Part shown: piece after piece, positions 47,780 through 58,402 of the stretch
How positions within the stretch are numbered: the stretch's first letter is position 1
How the letters are laid out: each line of letters begins with the position of its first letter
NCBI GenBank assembly: GCA_017311315.1
Contig: CM029670.1
Span: forward strand, 26,032,449-26,096,448
Length of the DNA: 64,000 nt
Direction: 5' to 3'
Source of the DNA: Dendrocalamus latiflorus
Lineage: Eukaryota > Streptophyta > Magnoliopsida > Poales > Poaceae
The notes under the pieces: model-generated
Told to the model about the DNA's origin: nothing
The model's input: the letters and a program-made list of their open reading frames with translations, nothing else
The model's database searches: none
Translations under genes and position numbers: made by a program

Positions 47780-49262
47780 TTTTGGTTGAAGTTAACGCTT
47801 TGGTGTTCTATAGGATAGAAGGCGATGACTAGAGAAGGTGAATAAGAGCTCACTCCTTTCTCAATATTAAATTGAATTCTTGGGTTGTCCACGGCTTCAA
47901 AACACACAATGGAAGATCAAGCATATAAAAGCTACAAGCCAACCCTACAAAAACCGAGTCTAAACACTCCTGTATGACCAAAGCATGGGCGGAGGCAAGA
48001 GCAACTTGAGTTCAAGCCTCCAAGAGTCAATACAAAAACCATTGCTCCAAATCTTTGTGATACTTGGAACAAACCTTCACAAGGATACCAGGAACCTATT
48101 CTAAGCAAAGATCAAAGAGATTAATGCTAAAGTTCTAACCTTTATCCAAAATAAGGAAGGTTGCATCAAAATCAGAAAAAAAACACAATAACTTAAATCA
48201 AGACTTGCTCATAGGTAAAGGATGGTCAAGATGACCTTTGATCTATTCCCACACGTACTATCAAGCCTAACAATAGCAAAACCCAAGCCAAAAAGCCTTC
48301 GAGACCAAAACCCCAAAATTCACCCTATTTTGAATCAAAATCAGGCAATCACAAGAACTTGCTATGGAAGGTGCCTAAATGGATGTGATCTGGCCTCCAA
48401 AAGATATCTCTATGACTTAACGTCCTTGGCACAAAGGAAGATTAAGAGTGGAGAAGGAAACACAAAAACTAAGCCACGTCAAGATTTTAACACTTCAGCA
48501 AAGCGGAGAAAGACTTGGATGAATTTTGCATATCTATTGATACTTGTAGATAAATATTTACATGCACTCCCTATTCAACTACAAAGACTAAAGATGACAA
48601 AAAAAACTCAAGACAAAGAAGCACAACCCATCTCCTAAATGTTCTCTCCAAAAACCCTAACTCTCCTCCATTTAGCTTCCTATAGAGTTTACACTAACTC
48701 TCTCCACATACCTCCTTATATATTGGAGGCTTATAAGAAACCATAACCAGCATCTCTAGTTGGATTTCATCCAGGCATGTAACATAGCAGAAGCAAAGCT
48801 CAACTGCACAGCCCCCCAAAAAAGTTAGGGGGAATCTTGATTAATCTTCAATTACTACTTGTTAATATCTCAAGAAAAAATTACTATTACTCTTGTAGTC
48901 AACCTCATGTGAGATAAGAGTTAATCAAACATTTTATTGCCTTCTTAGTTAGAACTTCCTCCACCTCTTTCATTCCCCCTTTGCTTTCACACAACTGCTA
49001 TTCCTATATATCTCTTATTTGCATGTGAAAATTAACCCCTTTGCTTGTAATTCTCAACCCTTTGACTAACTTGTGATTTCCCTAAAATAATCTGGATGAC
49101 TATTGAGAGGAGAAAAGATAGCACCGCATAGGCCAACAGGTTGGGGTGGTTTTTCATATATAGTCAGCAGAGCCAAGATTAGGAGGTTACAAAACCCTCA
49201 ATTAGATGAGCTAATCTAGGCAAGTTACAACTATACATGGCTATATAATATTTTCTCTAATA
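47780..49262 (-). repeat. Copia LTR-like and 3' end remnants, minus strand
   Basis: Read on the minus strand, GCTCTTATTCACCTTCTCTAG near 47835-47860 resembles the end of grass Copia LTRs. GCGGGTGGGTATTAGAG near 49255-49270 resembles a polypurine tract followed by an LTR start for the Copia whose RNase H lies at 49346-49760. The 138-codon plus frame at 48222-48638 has no recognisable domain. Boundaries are unclear. Confidence 0.35.
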
Positions 49263-49345
49263 CCCACCCGCAGTCACATCAGGAGGATTCCGAATGCAAA
49301 GATGGGATCAAAACTCAATAAACAACTGGACAGGCAGGATTTTAG

Positions 49346-50175
49346 TCATGATATCCATGAACTGGTAGGATGATGGTACATGGAGAACTCGAACATGCCC
49401 AAGAGAGACCTTCTAATGGATGAAGTGGATGTCAATCTCAATATGCTTCGTGTGCCGATGCTGAACTGGGTTGGAGGACATGTAGACGGCACTGACATTA
49501 TCGCAGTAAGCAATCGGCAACAGCACTCGGCAACTGCGTGTGCAACGGGACGATACTCTGCTTCTACACTGGAATGAGACACCATATTCTGGTGTTTGGA
49601 GGACCAAGACACTAGGTTTTCACCAAGATAAACGCAGTAGCCAAAGGTAGAATGCCTCGAATCAGGATAGCCCACCCATTCTGCATCGGAGTAAACCGTA
49701 ATGGAGTTGATTGGACGGGGTGTAGTATGTGGAACTAGGCCAAGTGGTGCCTGATGGGGCGACGTGGGCACGGCCGACGCGACTTGAGGAGGCGACGATA
49801 TGAGCACGGATAGGGGTAGCGTAGGCATGATCGGAGGCATGGTCGAAGACGTGGTCGTAGGCGTGGTCATAGACGTGGTCGTAGGCGCGGTCGTAGACAT
49901 GGTTGTGGTCAGAGGCATGGTCATAGGTTCAGTCGTAGGCGTGGTCGTAGGTGTGGTCGTAGATGTGGTCGTAGGCACGATCATAGACGTGGTCATAGGT
50001 GTGGTCATAGGCGCGTTCGTAGACATTGTTGTGTGCGTGATTGTAGGCACAGTCAAAGGATCTGGGCAAGGCAACCGCTGGGCACGGTTGTTTGACATCG
50101 TAGAATGATGAAGCAGCCATGTGTGCTAGGTAGGATCACTCAACATTACTATGTGATGGAGTTGTTGCATGGAGG
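49346..50175 (-). pseudogene. Copia-A: linker and RNase H remnant
   Basis: On the minus strand a repetitive Thr/Pro linker (units of PTTTPTTT type, 49790-50070, itself a minisatellite) runs directly into the C-terminal RNase H region: VYSDAEWVGYPDSRHSTFGYC-like sequence, here noted as SDAEWVGYPDSRHS, and SSVEAEYRPVAHA. The reverse transcriptase between them is deleted. The sequence is cut at 50176 by the gag-only element, and its other half continues at 61203. Confidence 0.8.
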
Positions 50176-50855
50176 TGAAAGATCAAGCTCCATTTAAGTT
50201 GGTTTTGGTGTTAATGGCAAATGCCATTATGACATTATGATATTAATGACATATACTTTATAATGTTTTGGTGAAAACGATAAATGGATTTATGAGACTA
50301 ATACATTTACTTGAGTTTATCTTTGGTTAGTCTCATTTGGATGAAAAGGTGAAATCAAAGAGGTATGCATTCGAAATCGCTTTCTCATTTACAAATGCAT
50401 TCCTTAGATCCAAAATATAGATTGAACTCCTCAATTAGTCTAAAATGAACATGTGCATATGTCTTTATTATATATACTTGTATGCACACATTTAGGGGGA
50501 GCTCTCTATATATTTTGGAGTTTCATAAGTATTGATCCATGCTCCCTTCAATATGCATATTTGAGATCTTTACTTTGAAATACATACTTGAGTATATATA
50601 GCTTGTGTAGTATATATATACTCATGTGCAATCGGGTTGTCATCTAACTTCTCCATTATGTGTTAATGGTTGGATGACTAATGACAACCGGATAAGTAAG
50701 CTTTGTTTAAAGCTTATCTTAGAGTATACATTTGTTGTGTACATATTGTATACTCGCAAATCAATTTCATATCTCATCATTTGTTGAGATTGTCATGAAT
50801 TACCAAAATGGTGAAGTTTGCTAATCGATGACAATTGTTTTGTGCACTAACATTT

Positions 50856-51123
50856 TCCATGAGTTGGATGAATAGGTTAGGTTCCACAAATAAAGATGAT
50901 TTGGGATGACTTCATGAGTTGAAGGTCATCAAGTCATAGTTGATGAAGAAGAGGTAGCTTCATGTGTTGAAGGCTATCAAGACAAAGGCTTCATGTGTTG
51001 AAGGCCATCGAGAAGAAGATGCTTCATGTGTTGAAGCATGTCAAAGATTGATCATGTGTTGATCAAATGAAGACCATCATGAGTTGATGGTGTTGATGAA
51101 AAGAAAGCATCATGAGTTGATGC
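50856..51123 (+). repeat. Series of small hairpins with constant loop and changing stems
   Basis: Eight units share a loop TGTGT or TGAGT closed by CA/TG: 50856-50868 (TCCA/TGGA), 50910-50924, 50958-50972 and 50989-51003 (CTTCA/TGAAG), 51019-51039 (ATGCTTCA/TGAAGCAT), 51048-51066 (TTGATCA/TGATCAA), 51073-51091 (ACCATCA/TGATGGT) and 51107-51123 (GCATCA/TGATGC). Stem bases change in compensating pairs. Copies also exist in the right LTR (about 59083-59350). Confidence 0.8.
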
Positions 51124-51649
51124 CTATCAAGACGATGACCCAAGGCAAAGGTATGACTAGCTAGGGCTAAGGATGCGTTCCTAGTCTTTTACCGGTCTTG
51201 GTGTTTGGTTGGAAGACCGGATTGCTAGTTTAGGTTGCCGTACTATTAAGAGGGGTCATGTCTAGTAGTTTGAGTCTCATCATGTGTTGATAGCTCAAAC
51301 CTCACCTCGTGTAGCTCATGTGTTGAAATCTTTGCAACATGGGACTATGCATTGCGAATGTGTTTTGCAAGTGCTTGAAGTCCATGTTCTCATTCTTTGT
51401 GATATGAGGCTTATATTTGCAAATGTGTTTTGCAAATGGTTGAAGCTCATATATAATCCTTGTGACATGTCACTTAGTTTTGCAAATGTGAGAAGTCCAT
51501 GTATCAATTCCGTGTGTCATGATTTCAAAAGTGTGCGAATGTGTTTTGCAACTTGTTGGAAATCATGTTTGATCCTTGTGTGCATGACATCGTAGATTGC
51601 AAATGTGTTTTGCAAAATCTGTTGAGATGTCTGCACTGTCAGATTTTTC

Positions 51650-52085
51650 GGAAGTACCGCCGTTCAAATTGTGGAACTACCGATCGGGCGGAAGTACCGG
51701 GCGCCCGGGCGGAACTACCGCAAGTGCGGAAGTTCCGGCCTGCCGAACGGAACTTTATTTCCAGAGAGCGCCCGGAGTTTGAGTTAGTCTCTCGGAAATC
51801 GGAAGTACCGCGGATTGACTTGCGGAACTACCGCATGTGCGGAAGTTCCGGATACCCGTGCGGAACTTTATTTCCAGAGAGCGCCGGGAATAAAACTTAA
51901 CCTCGCTGAGATCGGAAGTACCGGGGCAAAAGCGGAACTTCCGGGATTCCGGAAGTACCGCGATTTAGCTGGCGGTAGTACCGCGCCGACGGTGTAACGG
52001 CTAGTTCAAAGCGTCTGACATAGCCGTTACTACGCGTCAGAACCGGGAGCGGAACTACCGGCCTCTGGCCGGCGGTAGTTCCGCC
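51650..52085 (+). promoter_or_regulatory. Array of about 14 CGG(A/T)A(G/C)T(A/T)CCG motifs
   Basis: Variants CGGAAGTACCG, CGGAACTACCG, CGGAAGTTCCG, CGGAACTTCCG, CGGTAGTACCG and CGGTAGTTCCG occur about 14 times upstream of the TATA box, partly within two longer units sharing AACTTTATTTCCAGAGAGCG. Six more copies lie at 55497-55615. The motif is palindromic in its outer bases. A protein-binding or methylation target role is inference. Confidence 0.6.
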
Positions 52086-52137
52086 CGTCCTGATTTTTTA
52101 GGAATTTGGCTCCAACGGCTAGTTTTCTTGTGTGGGG

Positions 52138-52145
52138 TATAAATA
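52138..52145 (+). promoter_or_regulatory. TATA box of the left LTR, inside a palindrome
   Basis: TATAAATA sits in GGGGTATAAATACCCC (52134-52149), arms of 7 bp around AA. The same is present in the right LTR near 60365. It is the only strong TATA box in the LTR. Confidence 0.75.
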
Positions 52146-52225
52146 CCCCCTTGTAGCCGGTTGGAGATGTTGTTGCTTGACCTATTCCTGAGTTCTTGAG
52201 CTAGAGTGAGGCTCTCCACTCAATT

Positions 52226-52329
52226 GTGCATGTGTTGCACTTTGTGAGAGAGGAGAGGTGTTCTAGAGTGCATGTGTTGCATCTAGAGGAGGACTTTGTG
52301 TCCGAATTGAGCTTGTGCATTCATTGCAC
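52226..52329 (+). repeat. Three further hairpins downstream of the LTR TATA box
   Basis: 52226-52240 has arms GTGCA/TGCAC around TGTGT. 52262-52287 has arms TCTAGA-G-TGCA and TGCA-TCTAGA around TGTGT, with one bulged G. 52315-52329 has arms GTGCA/TGCAC around TTCAT. They would be in the 5' leader of the element RNA. Confidence 0.7.
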
Positions 52330-52918
52330 GTGGTGAGAGTCAAGTGAGGGACTTGGCTTGTTACTCTTGGAGTTTGCCGACTCCTAGACGGCGTTGGAGG
52401 CGTCGTGCGCGGTGATCTTCTCAAGAAGCTTGTAAGAAGACCCGGCGAAGTTGTGAAGGTCGGAGCTCACCTACCCGGAGCGGGAAAGAGCTACCACTAG
52501 TGGATTGGAGGTGTTTCGGCTTAATTCGTGGAGCCGGTCCGATTCGTTCGGGCTAACCTCAACGTGGACTAGGGGAGACCGGCAAGACTCCGAACACCAC
52601 GGTAAAAAGTGATTGTGTTATTTGTGATTTGTTTTCTTGTGCTCTATTTATATTCAAGCAATTTACATTCATAGAATTAAATTGATTGCTTGTATATCTA
52701 GAATTGTAAACTTTGACATAGGTTAGAATTATTAGTGCACTTAGGCGTTCTTGCTTGACTTAGGCGCTATTTGAGCTAAACCAAATTGAATTTCGCTTCC
52801 GCATTATATACTTGGTTTAGGCAAATAGGAAAGCTCTTGAATTGATTAGTATTAATTTGTAGAGAATTTTTAAACCGCCTATTCACCCCCCTCTAGTCGG
52901 CCTCCTCGATCTTACAAG

Positions 52919-52930
52919 TGGTATCAGAGC
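52919..52930 (+). promoter_or_regulatory. Primer binding site of the gag-only element
   Basis: TGGTATCAGAGC, two bases after the LTR end TTACA; the standard plant PBS matching the 3' end of initiator-methionine tRNA. It recurs at about 61145 after the right LTR, where a PBS is not expected. Confidence 0.9.
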
Positions 52931-52975
52931 TTGGTCTCTCATCTATTAGGCTTAACCGCCTTGAGAGTATAAAGG

Positions 52976-54445
52976 ATGGTAACTAGCGGGATTGTGCACC
53001 TAGATGACACACCTCTATTTGATGGCACAAATTATGATAGATGGAAAATCCGCATGATTTGTTATTTTAAGGCCATGAGCCCAAAAATATGGCGGATTGT
53101 AGATGTGGGCTTTTCTCCTCCAACGGATCCTCTTGCTCCAACAATTGAGGATGAGAAATGCTCACATCTCGACGCTCAAGCAACTAACGCTTTATTTAGT
53201 GCTTTGAGTGTAGAGGTGTTCAATGAAATATGCAATCTCAATAGCGCTCATGACATGTGGACTAAAATTCAAGACAAATATGAGATGTCCACATCAAGTG
53301 ATGAAGATTGCATACAAGAGTGGATGTCGGGAGAAGAATGCTCAACTTCTAGCTCCGACAATGAAGAGTCCACCATTCCCTCCACATCAACTCGATGCTT
53401 CATGGCAAAAGGTAAAAAGAAGGTAAATTTTGATGATGATGATGATGCACCTTCTTATGATGAGTTGATGGGTATGCTAGAAGAGCTTAATGAATTCCTT
53501 GGGAAAGAAAAGGCTAAATTTAAAGTTTTGAAGAAAGAATATGTTTCTCTTCAAAATAATTATGATGTGCTAAAAGAAGAACATGAGTCTCTTCTATTCA
53601 AGGAATATTCTAAACCTAGCATGGATATAAGAATTACATGTAATTCAATTGATGATATACCATGTGTAATTCCTAACTCTAGCATTTCATCTAAAATCAA
53701 TGCTTCCACCTCATGTGAGGATTTAATAGATGATATGCCATGTGTAGCCTCTAATTCTAGCAATTCATCCAAAATTAGTGTTTCTACTTCATGTGATGAT
53801 TTGCTAGATTTACCTTGTTGCTCAAATATAGATGCTTCTATTTCCTCTATGCATTGCAATACTAACCTTGTAAAGGAAAATAATGAGCTCAAGGCCCAAG
53901 TCACAATTTTGAGAAATGACTTGGAGAAAAGCTACAAAGGGAAGGCCTCTCTTGACAAGATATTAGGAAGTCAAAGAAAATCAAATGACAAGAGAGGTAT
54001 TGGTTTCATCTCCAAGAAAGAGAATAGTAAAACAAGGCACAACGCAAGACATACGAAGAATGTCAAGTGCCATGGTTGCAATGAAACGGGTCACTTCGCC
54101 TCTAAGTGCCCCAACAAGGTGAAAAACAAGAAAAATCAATCAATGAAGAGGCAAACCGGTAATGAGCAAGACAAGAAGATTAGAAGAGGTAATAATCGCC
54201 AAACTTGCTACAATTGCCGGGAAAAGGGACATTTGAGTAAGGATTGTCCCAAAGGTATCATTCCTAAGCCATCTCTATTTAATGAACAATATTTGCTTAG
54301 GAAGGATAGAAATGGCAATGTGTTTGCTTGGAATGTTAGTTTACATAAAACTACTCCTAGGGCCATTTGGGTGCCCAAATCTTTTGTGACTAACATTCAT
54401 GGACCCAACCAAGTTTTGGGTACCAAAATGCGCTTAAATGCTTAA
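52976..54445 (+). CDS. Copia-type gag, 489 residues
   Basis: Start MVTSGIVHLDDTPLFDGTNY, 45 bases after the PBS; the N-terminal block (FDGTNYDRWKIRMICYF) is that of Copia gag proteins. The UBN2 region begins (DMWTKIQDKYE, near residue 100) but then jumps to an acidic Ser-rich stretch, so most of the UBN2 capsid core seems to be missing. A Lys-rich and coiled-coil-like middle follows. Two CCHC zinc knuckles lie near 364-380 (CHGCNETGHFASKC) and 411-426 (CYNCREKGHLSKDC). The frame is intact, with no polymerase after it. It could bind element RNA; particle assembly is doubtful without the core. Confidence 0.9.
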   Translation: MVTSGIVHLDDTPLFDGTNYDRWKIRMICYFKAMSPKIWRIVDVGFSPPTDPLAPTIEDEKCSHLDAQATNALFSALSVEVFNEICNLNSAHDMWTKIQDKYEMSTSSDEDCIQEWMSGEECSTSSSDNEESTIPSTSTRCFMAKGKKKVNFDDDDDAPSYDELMGMLEELNEFLGKEKAKFKVLKKEYVSLQNNYDVLKEEHESLLFKEYSKPSMDIRITCNSIDDIPCVIPNSSISSKINASTSCEDLIDDMPCVASNSSNSSKISVSTSCDDLLDLPCCSNIDASISSMHCNTNLVKENNELKAQVTILRNDLEKSYKGKASLDKILGSQRKSNDKRGIGFISKKENSKTRHNARHTKNVKCHGCNETGHFASKCPNKVKNKKNQSMKRQTGNEQDKKIRRGNNRQTCYNCREKGHLSKDCPKGIIPKPSLFNEQYLLRKDRNGNVFAWNVSLHKTTPRAIWVPKSFVTNIHGPNQVLGTKMRLNA

Positions 54446-57400
54446 TAGGTACTTGGAGAGGCATTGGAGGCTTGGCGTATTCATGAAGAGGTGAATTCCA
54501 CCAAATGCAAATTGGAAGCCAAGTTTGAAGATAATCTTGCCACATCATGAACCAATGCCATCTCGGTAACAAGTATCTACATTTGAATTTATATAGTCCC
54601 TAGCCTTGTGTAGGTTGCATTGCATGAAAATCACTTAAAAGGGGTACTCTTGCTCTTGTTCTAAAATTTCATTATTGAAAATTATGAGCAAGATATGAGT
54701 GGCACATTAAGGGGGAGTGCTAAATCATATCCATGTATATCACATCCCTAAGTGTGCCCATATTAATTAAGTGTTAGAATTGTTTTTCAAAATTGAGCCA
54801 TTTAGCCAAAAGTCAAAAATTTCGAAATTATTAGTATATGTTTGAAAAACTAGTTGGAAAATGTATACAAATGCATTTCAAAGGTTTTACAAAGGTTTTG
54901 GCTTTAGAAAAACTTATTTCAAGTAAAATTGAGTTTCTAACCCAAAACTGTCAATTAAGTATCTTGTTTTGTCTTTAAACTCAAAAATTGGCTAAAATGA
55001 ATTCTAAAAGGATTTTGAAAATGTGTTCAATACCAAAAACCTAGAGTTGGCTATTTCAAACATTATTGGTATTCAAAAGTTTTCCAAAAGGCCAACCAAT
55101 CAAAAGTTATTTGGTTTTGAAACTCGCCCAAAAACTTAAGTTGACCTATGTGGTCACAATCTAGCACTTAAGTGAGTTTTACCATTTGAGCTAAAACTAT
55201 TGACATATATTGGCTCACAAGGGTATTAACAACTCATACATACAATTGAATGCTTAATATATCCCCCAAATGCTCATTTTTGCAATCTTGAAGGATTTAT
55301 TGAAAATGAGTTTGTTTTTGAAAATTGAAAGATTAATTTGCTAAAAGCTATGTTAAAAGAGTTTTTAATCTTGGCTTATAGTTGGAAATGCTCCACAAGT
55401 GGTTTATGTTCCTTTGTGAAAAACTTTGGAGAAATATACAACATTATATCAAACCTCTCCTTGAAAATCAAAATCCTTGGCGTGCTCCCAGAAAAATCGG
55501 TACTACCGGCAGTCATTCTGCGGTACTTCCGTTTTTCCGGAACTACCGGCAGTCATACTGCGGTACTACCGGGATTTCGGAACTACCGGCATTGAAAATG
55601 CGGTACTTCCGATATTTCTGGAAGAATGGCTGATTTATTGCAAAATTTGATTTCCAAATTCTCTCAGCCATTTCCTCTGCTCTTCTCAGTCAAGTTGCTT
55701 ATCCTTGCTAAGCTACCCTCAAGTATTTCTTGACCCCATATGCCATTTTGCTGCAAACTTGATTCTTTTCATTAAAATGGCATCCCTTCTAAAAGAGTGG
55801 TAGACTTTTGATCATCTTGACATCGGCATGTGCTTCACTCCAATCTTTTCAAGTGATATCAATCATTTCTTTCAATTGGTATCCTTTAGTTGTGAAACTT
55901 AAGTGGTATCCTTATTCTTTTGGATTGATATCCTTTTTCGTCTTGGCAAGCAAATATTTCTTTACCAAGCTCCTCACCTAAATGATATCATTGAGTTCCA
56001 TAATGCTATCTTTCAAGTGATATCTACTCTTTTAAATTGGTATCTCTTTCAGTTAGAAAATGAGTGATATATTGTTCCTTCAAGTGACATCTTTCAAGTG
56101 ATATCATTTCTTTTAAAGTGGTAGCTATTCCTTTTTCTTGCCAAGCAATATATCTTCTCTTAACCAAGCTCTTTCACCTATGATGTCATCTTCTTCCAAG
56201 TGGTATCCACCTTTACAAGTGGTTTATCCTCTAATGATATCATCCTCCTCCAAGTGCTATTTCAAATGACATTTCTATCTACAAGTGGTATATTCCCACA
56301 AGTGGTATTTAATGGTCAATCAAAGGAGGAAGAGATAAGAAAAGAGAAGAAAAACAAGAAAATGAGGAGAATCCTTTGTGTGTCAAAGGAGAAGAAAGGA
56401 TTGCCAAGAAGAGAGCTTTGTGTAGAAGGGAGTTTTACTTGGTGAAAATCATATATTATACTTTTGTGCTTATTAAAGCAAAAAGGGTAAAATATTACTA
56501 TTGGGAAAATTATTTTACTTATTTGCCCAAAAGTTGATTTATGGTTCTTGGGAATGAATGTGTTTCATTCTCTTTTGCTTTTCATGGAGTAATGATCAAA
56601 TGATATGCAAGATTACCTTTTCAAAAGAGCCTACTTGATCAAAATTTAAAAATCTTGTTTAAAAGGCCAAAAGTTGTGAAAAACTAAATAAAAGTACTCA
56701 ACTATGTATGTCAAATGATTTCAAAGCCTTTTGAGTAAAAATTTCTATTTTAGAAATCAAAAGGAAGATTTGGCCTCAAAAGGATCTTATATGATCTTGT
56801 TTTTGAATAAAACGACATATTTCTCTAAATTAAAATCTATTGAGTATTTGAAAAAGTGGTCAATACAAAACTCAAAGGGTTGGTCATTTCAAATATTTTT
56901 CTAGTTCAAAGTTTTTGCAAAAGACCAATCATTGAAAAGTTATTTTCATTTGAATCTCATCCAAAAACTTCAATTGACCCGAAATGACCTATTCTTGCAT
57001 ATTGTGAGTTTAGCTATTTGAGCAAGATTTCATTGTGTATCTTAGCTTGAAATAGTATTTATAACTCATATGAAGGTAATAAAGCAAATTACTCCATGAA
57101 AATCAAATTTATTTGGGTTTCAAGCCTTTACTGCAAAATCAATTCATTTTCTTGCTCTCAAAGCGCATTTAGGCATATCTTTTGATTGGAAAAGTCTTTT
57201 TCAAAAATTCCTGTTGGAAACGGTCACAAATAGCATCAAGTTCAAATCTGCAAAGTTTGAAAACATTTCAAGTTAATTTGAAAAAGTTTTGACCTTTTCT
57301 CTCTTTGAAAATGTGCTGAAAATTCAGAAATTTCAGAATTCTGAGCCGATTTGTGATTTTTATATTTTCAAATGGGTTCAGATTTAAAGAAAGCCACAAT

Positions 57401-58385
57401 AATGAAAATTGATCATCTATAGTTTTTCTTCAATGTCAAATTTTCTCAGAATTTATAAAGGGCATTTGATTATTGTTTCATCTCTCTCTAGAAGCTTAAG
57501 TGGAATGCAAAAGTCTGAATTTCAGACTTTCAGTTTTTCTGAAAACTCATGTTTTGAGCTGATTTATGATTTTTTTATCTTTAATTAGGCTCATAATCTG
57601 AGGAAGCTATAATTATGACTTTTGATCCTCAGACATTCATCTATACTGACAAATTTTCTCCGATTTATTGGACATCTATAAATCAGTTTTTCAGGGAGCT
57701 TTTGAAGGCCACTTGGAATGCAAAATCTGGAAATGATCCAAATGCTACAAGTGCTTTATATACAATTGGAATCCTATCAAGTGGTATCAAATTCCAAAAG
57801 AAGAACACTTCACAAGCCTTCAAGGAGCTCTTATGAGTAAGATTATTTGAATGTGTTTCAAATATCTTTAGTTGATTTTAAGTGGTATCATTTGGTCATT
57901 TGCATTTAGTTCCATACTTCTTTATGACCATATGAAATTGAATTAAATTGCTATCAAGCTCCTCATGATACAACATCTTTTTAATGGCTTAACTTTAATG
58001 CTTCCCTTGTTTTTAACACTAATATATGCTATTTAAGTGTTAATTGTCTCTTTTTGGTGCTTAATGCCAAATGGGGGAGAAATTTATGATAATAGCAAAT
58101 TGATAATACGGAAGAGATAATAGGGAAGAGAAATTAAACTTGTGATAATGTTGTGATAATGCCAAATAGGGGAGAAACAATAGCTTTGCATATTAGAAAA
58201 TTAGAAATGCTATTGCTAATGGGGGAGAAATATGATAGTAATTGAATAATGTTAAAAGGGGAGAAATTAAAATTTCTTTAATCTAAATGTTGATAATGCT
58301 TTCACCTTCTCTCATATGATTAATTGTTTATCATTTAGTCATTTTCAACCTTATGCTATTATCATAAATGGATTTGTCATCAATC
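54446..58385 (+). other. Long non-coding internal region of the gag-only element
   Basis: About 3.9 kb of AT-rich sequence without domain-bearing frames. It contains six CGGTACTACCG-type motifs at 55497-55615 and many AAGTGGTATC or AAGTGATATC motifs, mainly at 55850-56310 and again near 57779 and 57880. Blocks around 55010-55160 and 56840-56990 resemble each other (CCAATCA..AAAGTTATTT, CTC..CCAAAAACTT). The 60-85-codon frames here look random. Confidence 0.7.
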
Positions 58386-58388
58386 ACC

Positions 58389-58402
58389 AAAAAGGGGGAG
58401 AT
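58389..58402 (+). promoter_or_regulatory. Polypurine tract of the gag-only element
   Basis: AAAAAGGGGGAGAT immediately before the right LTR start TGAAAG, the normal primer site for plus-strand DNA synthesis. Confidence 0.85.

Larger units (their letters stand above)
50176..52916 (+). repeat. Left LTR of the gag-only element, 2,741 bp
   Basis: Starts TGAAAGATCAAGCTCC and ends GATCTTACA. In order it holds a hairpin series (50856-51123), TTGCAA-stem repeats (51355-51620), an array of 11-bp CGGAAGTACCG-type motifs (51650-52085), a TATA box (52138-52145) and three more hairpins in the probable transcribed part (52226-52329). Confidence 0.93.

Noticed and set aside
48222..48638. 138-codon plus-strand frame rich in Lys and Gln
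   Set aside because: No recognisable motif; it lies in LTR-like minus-strand Copia sequence and could be chance.
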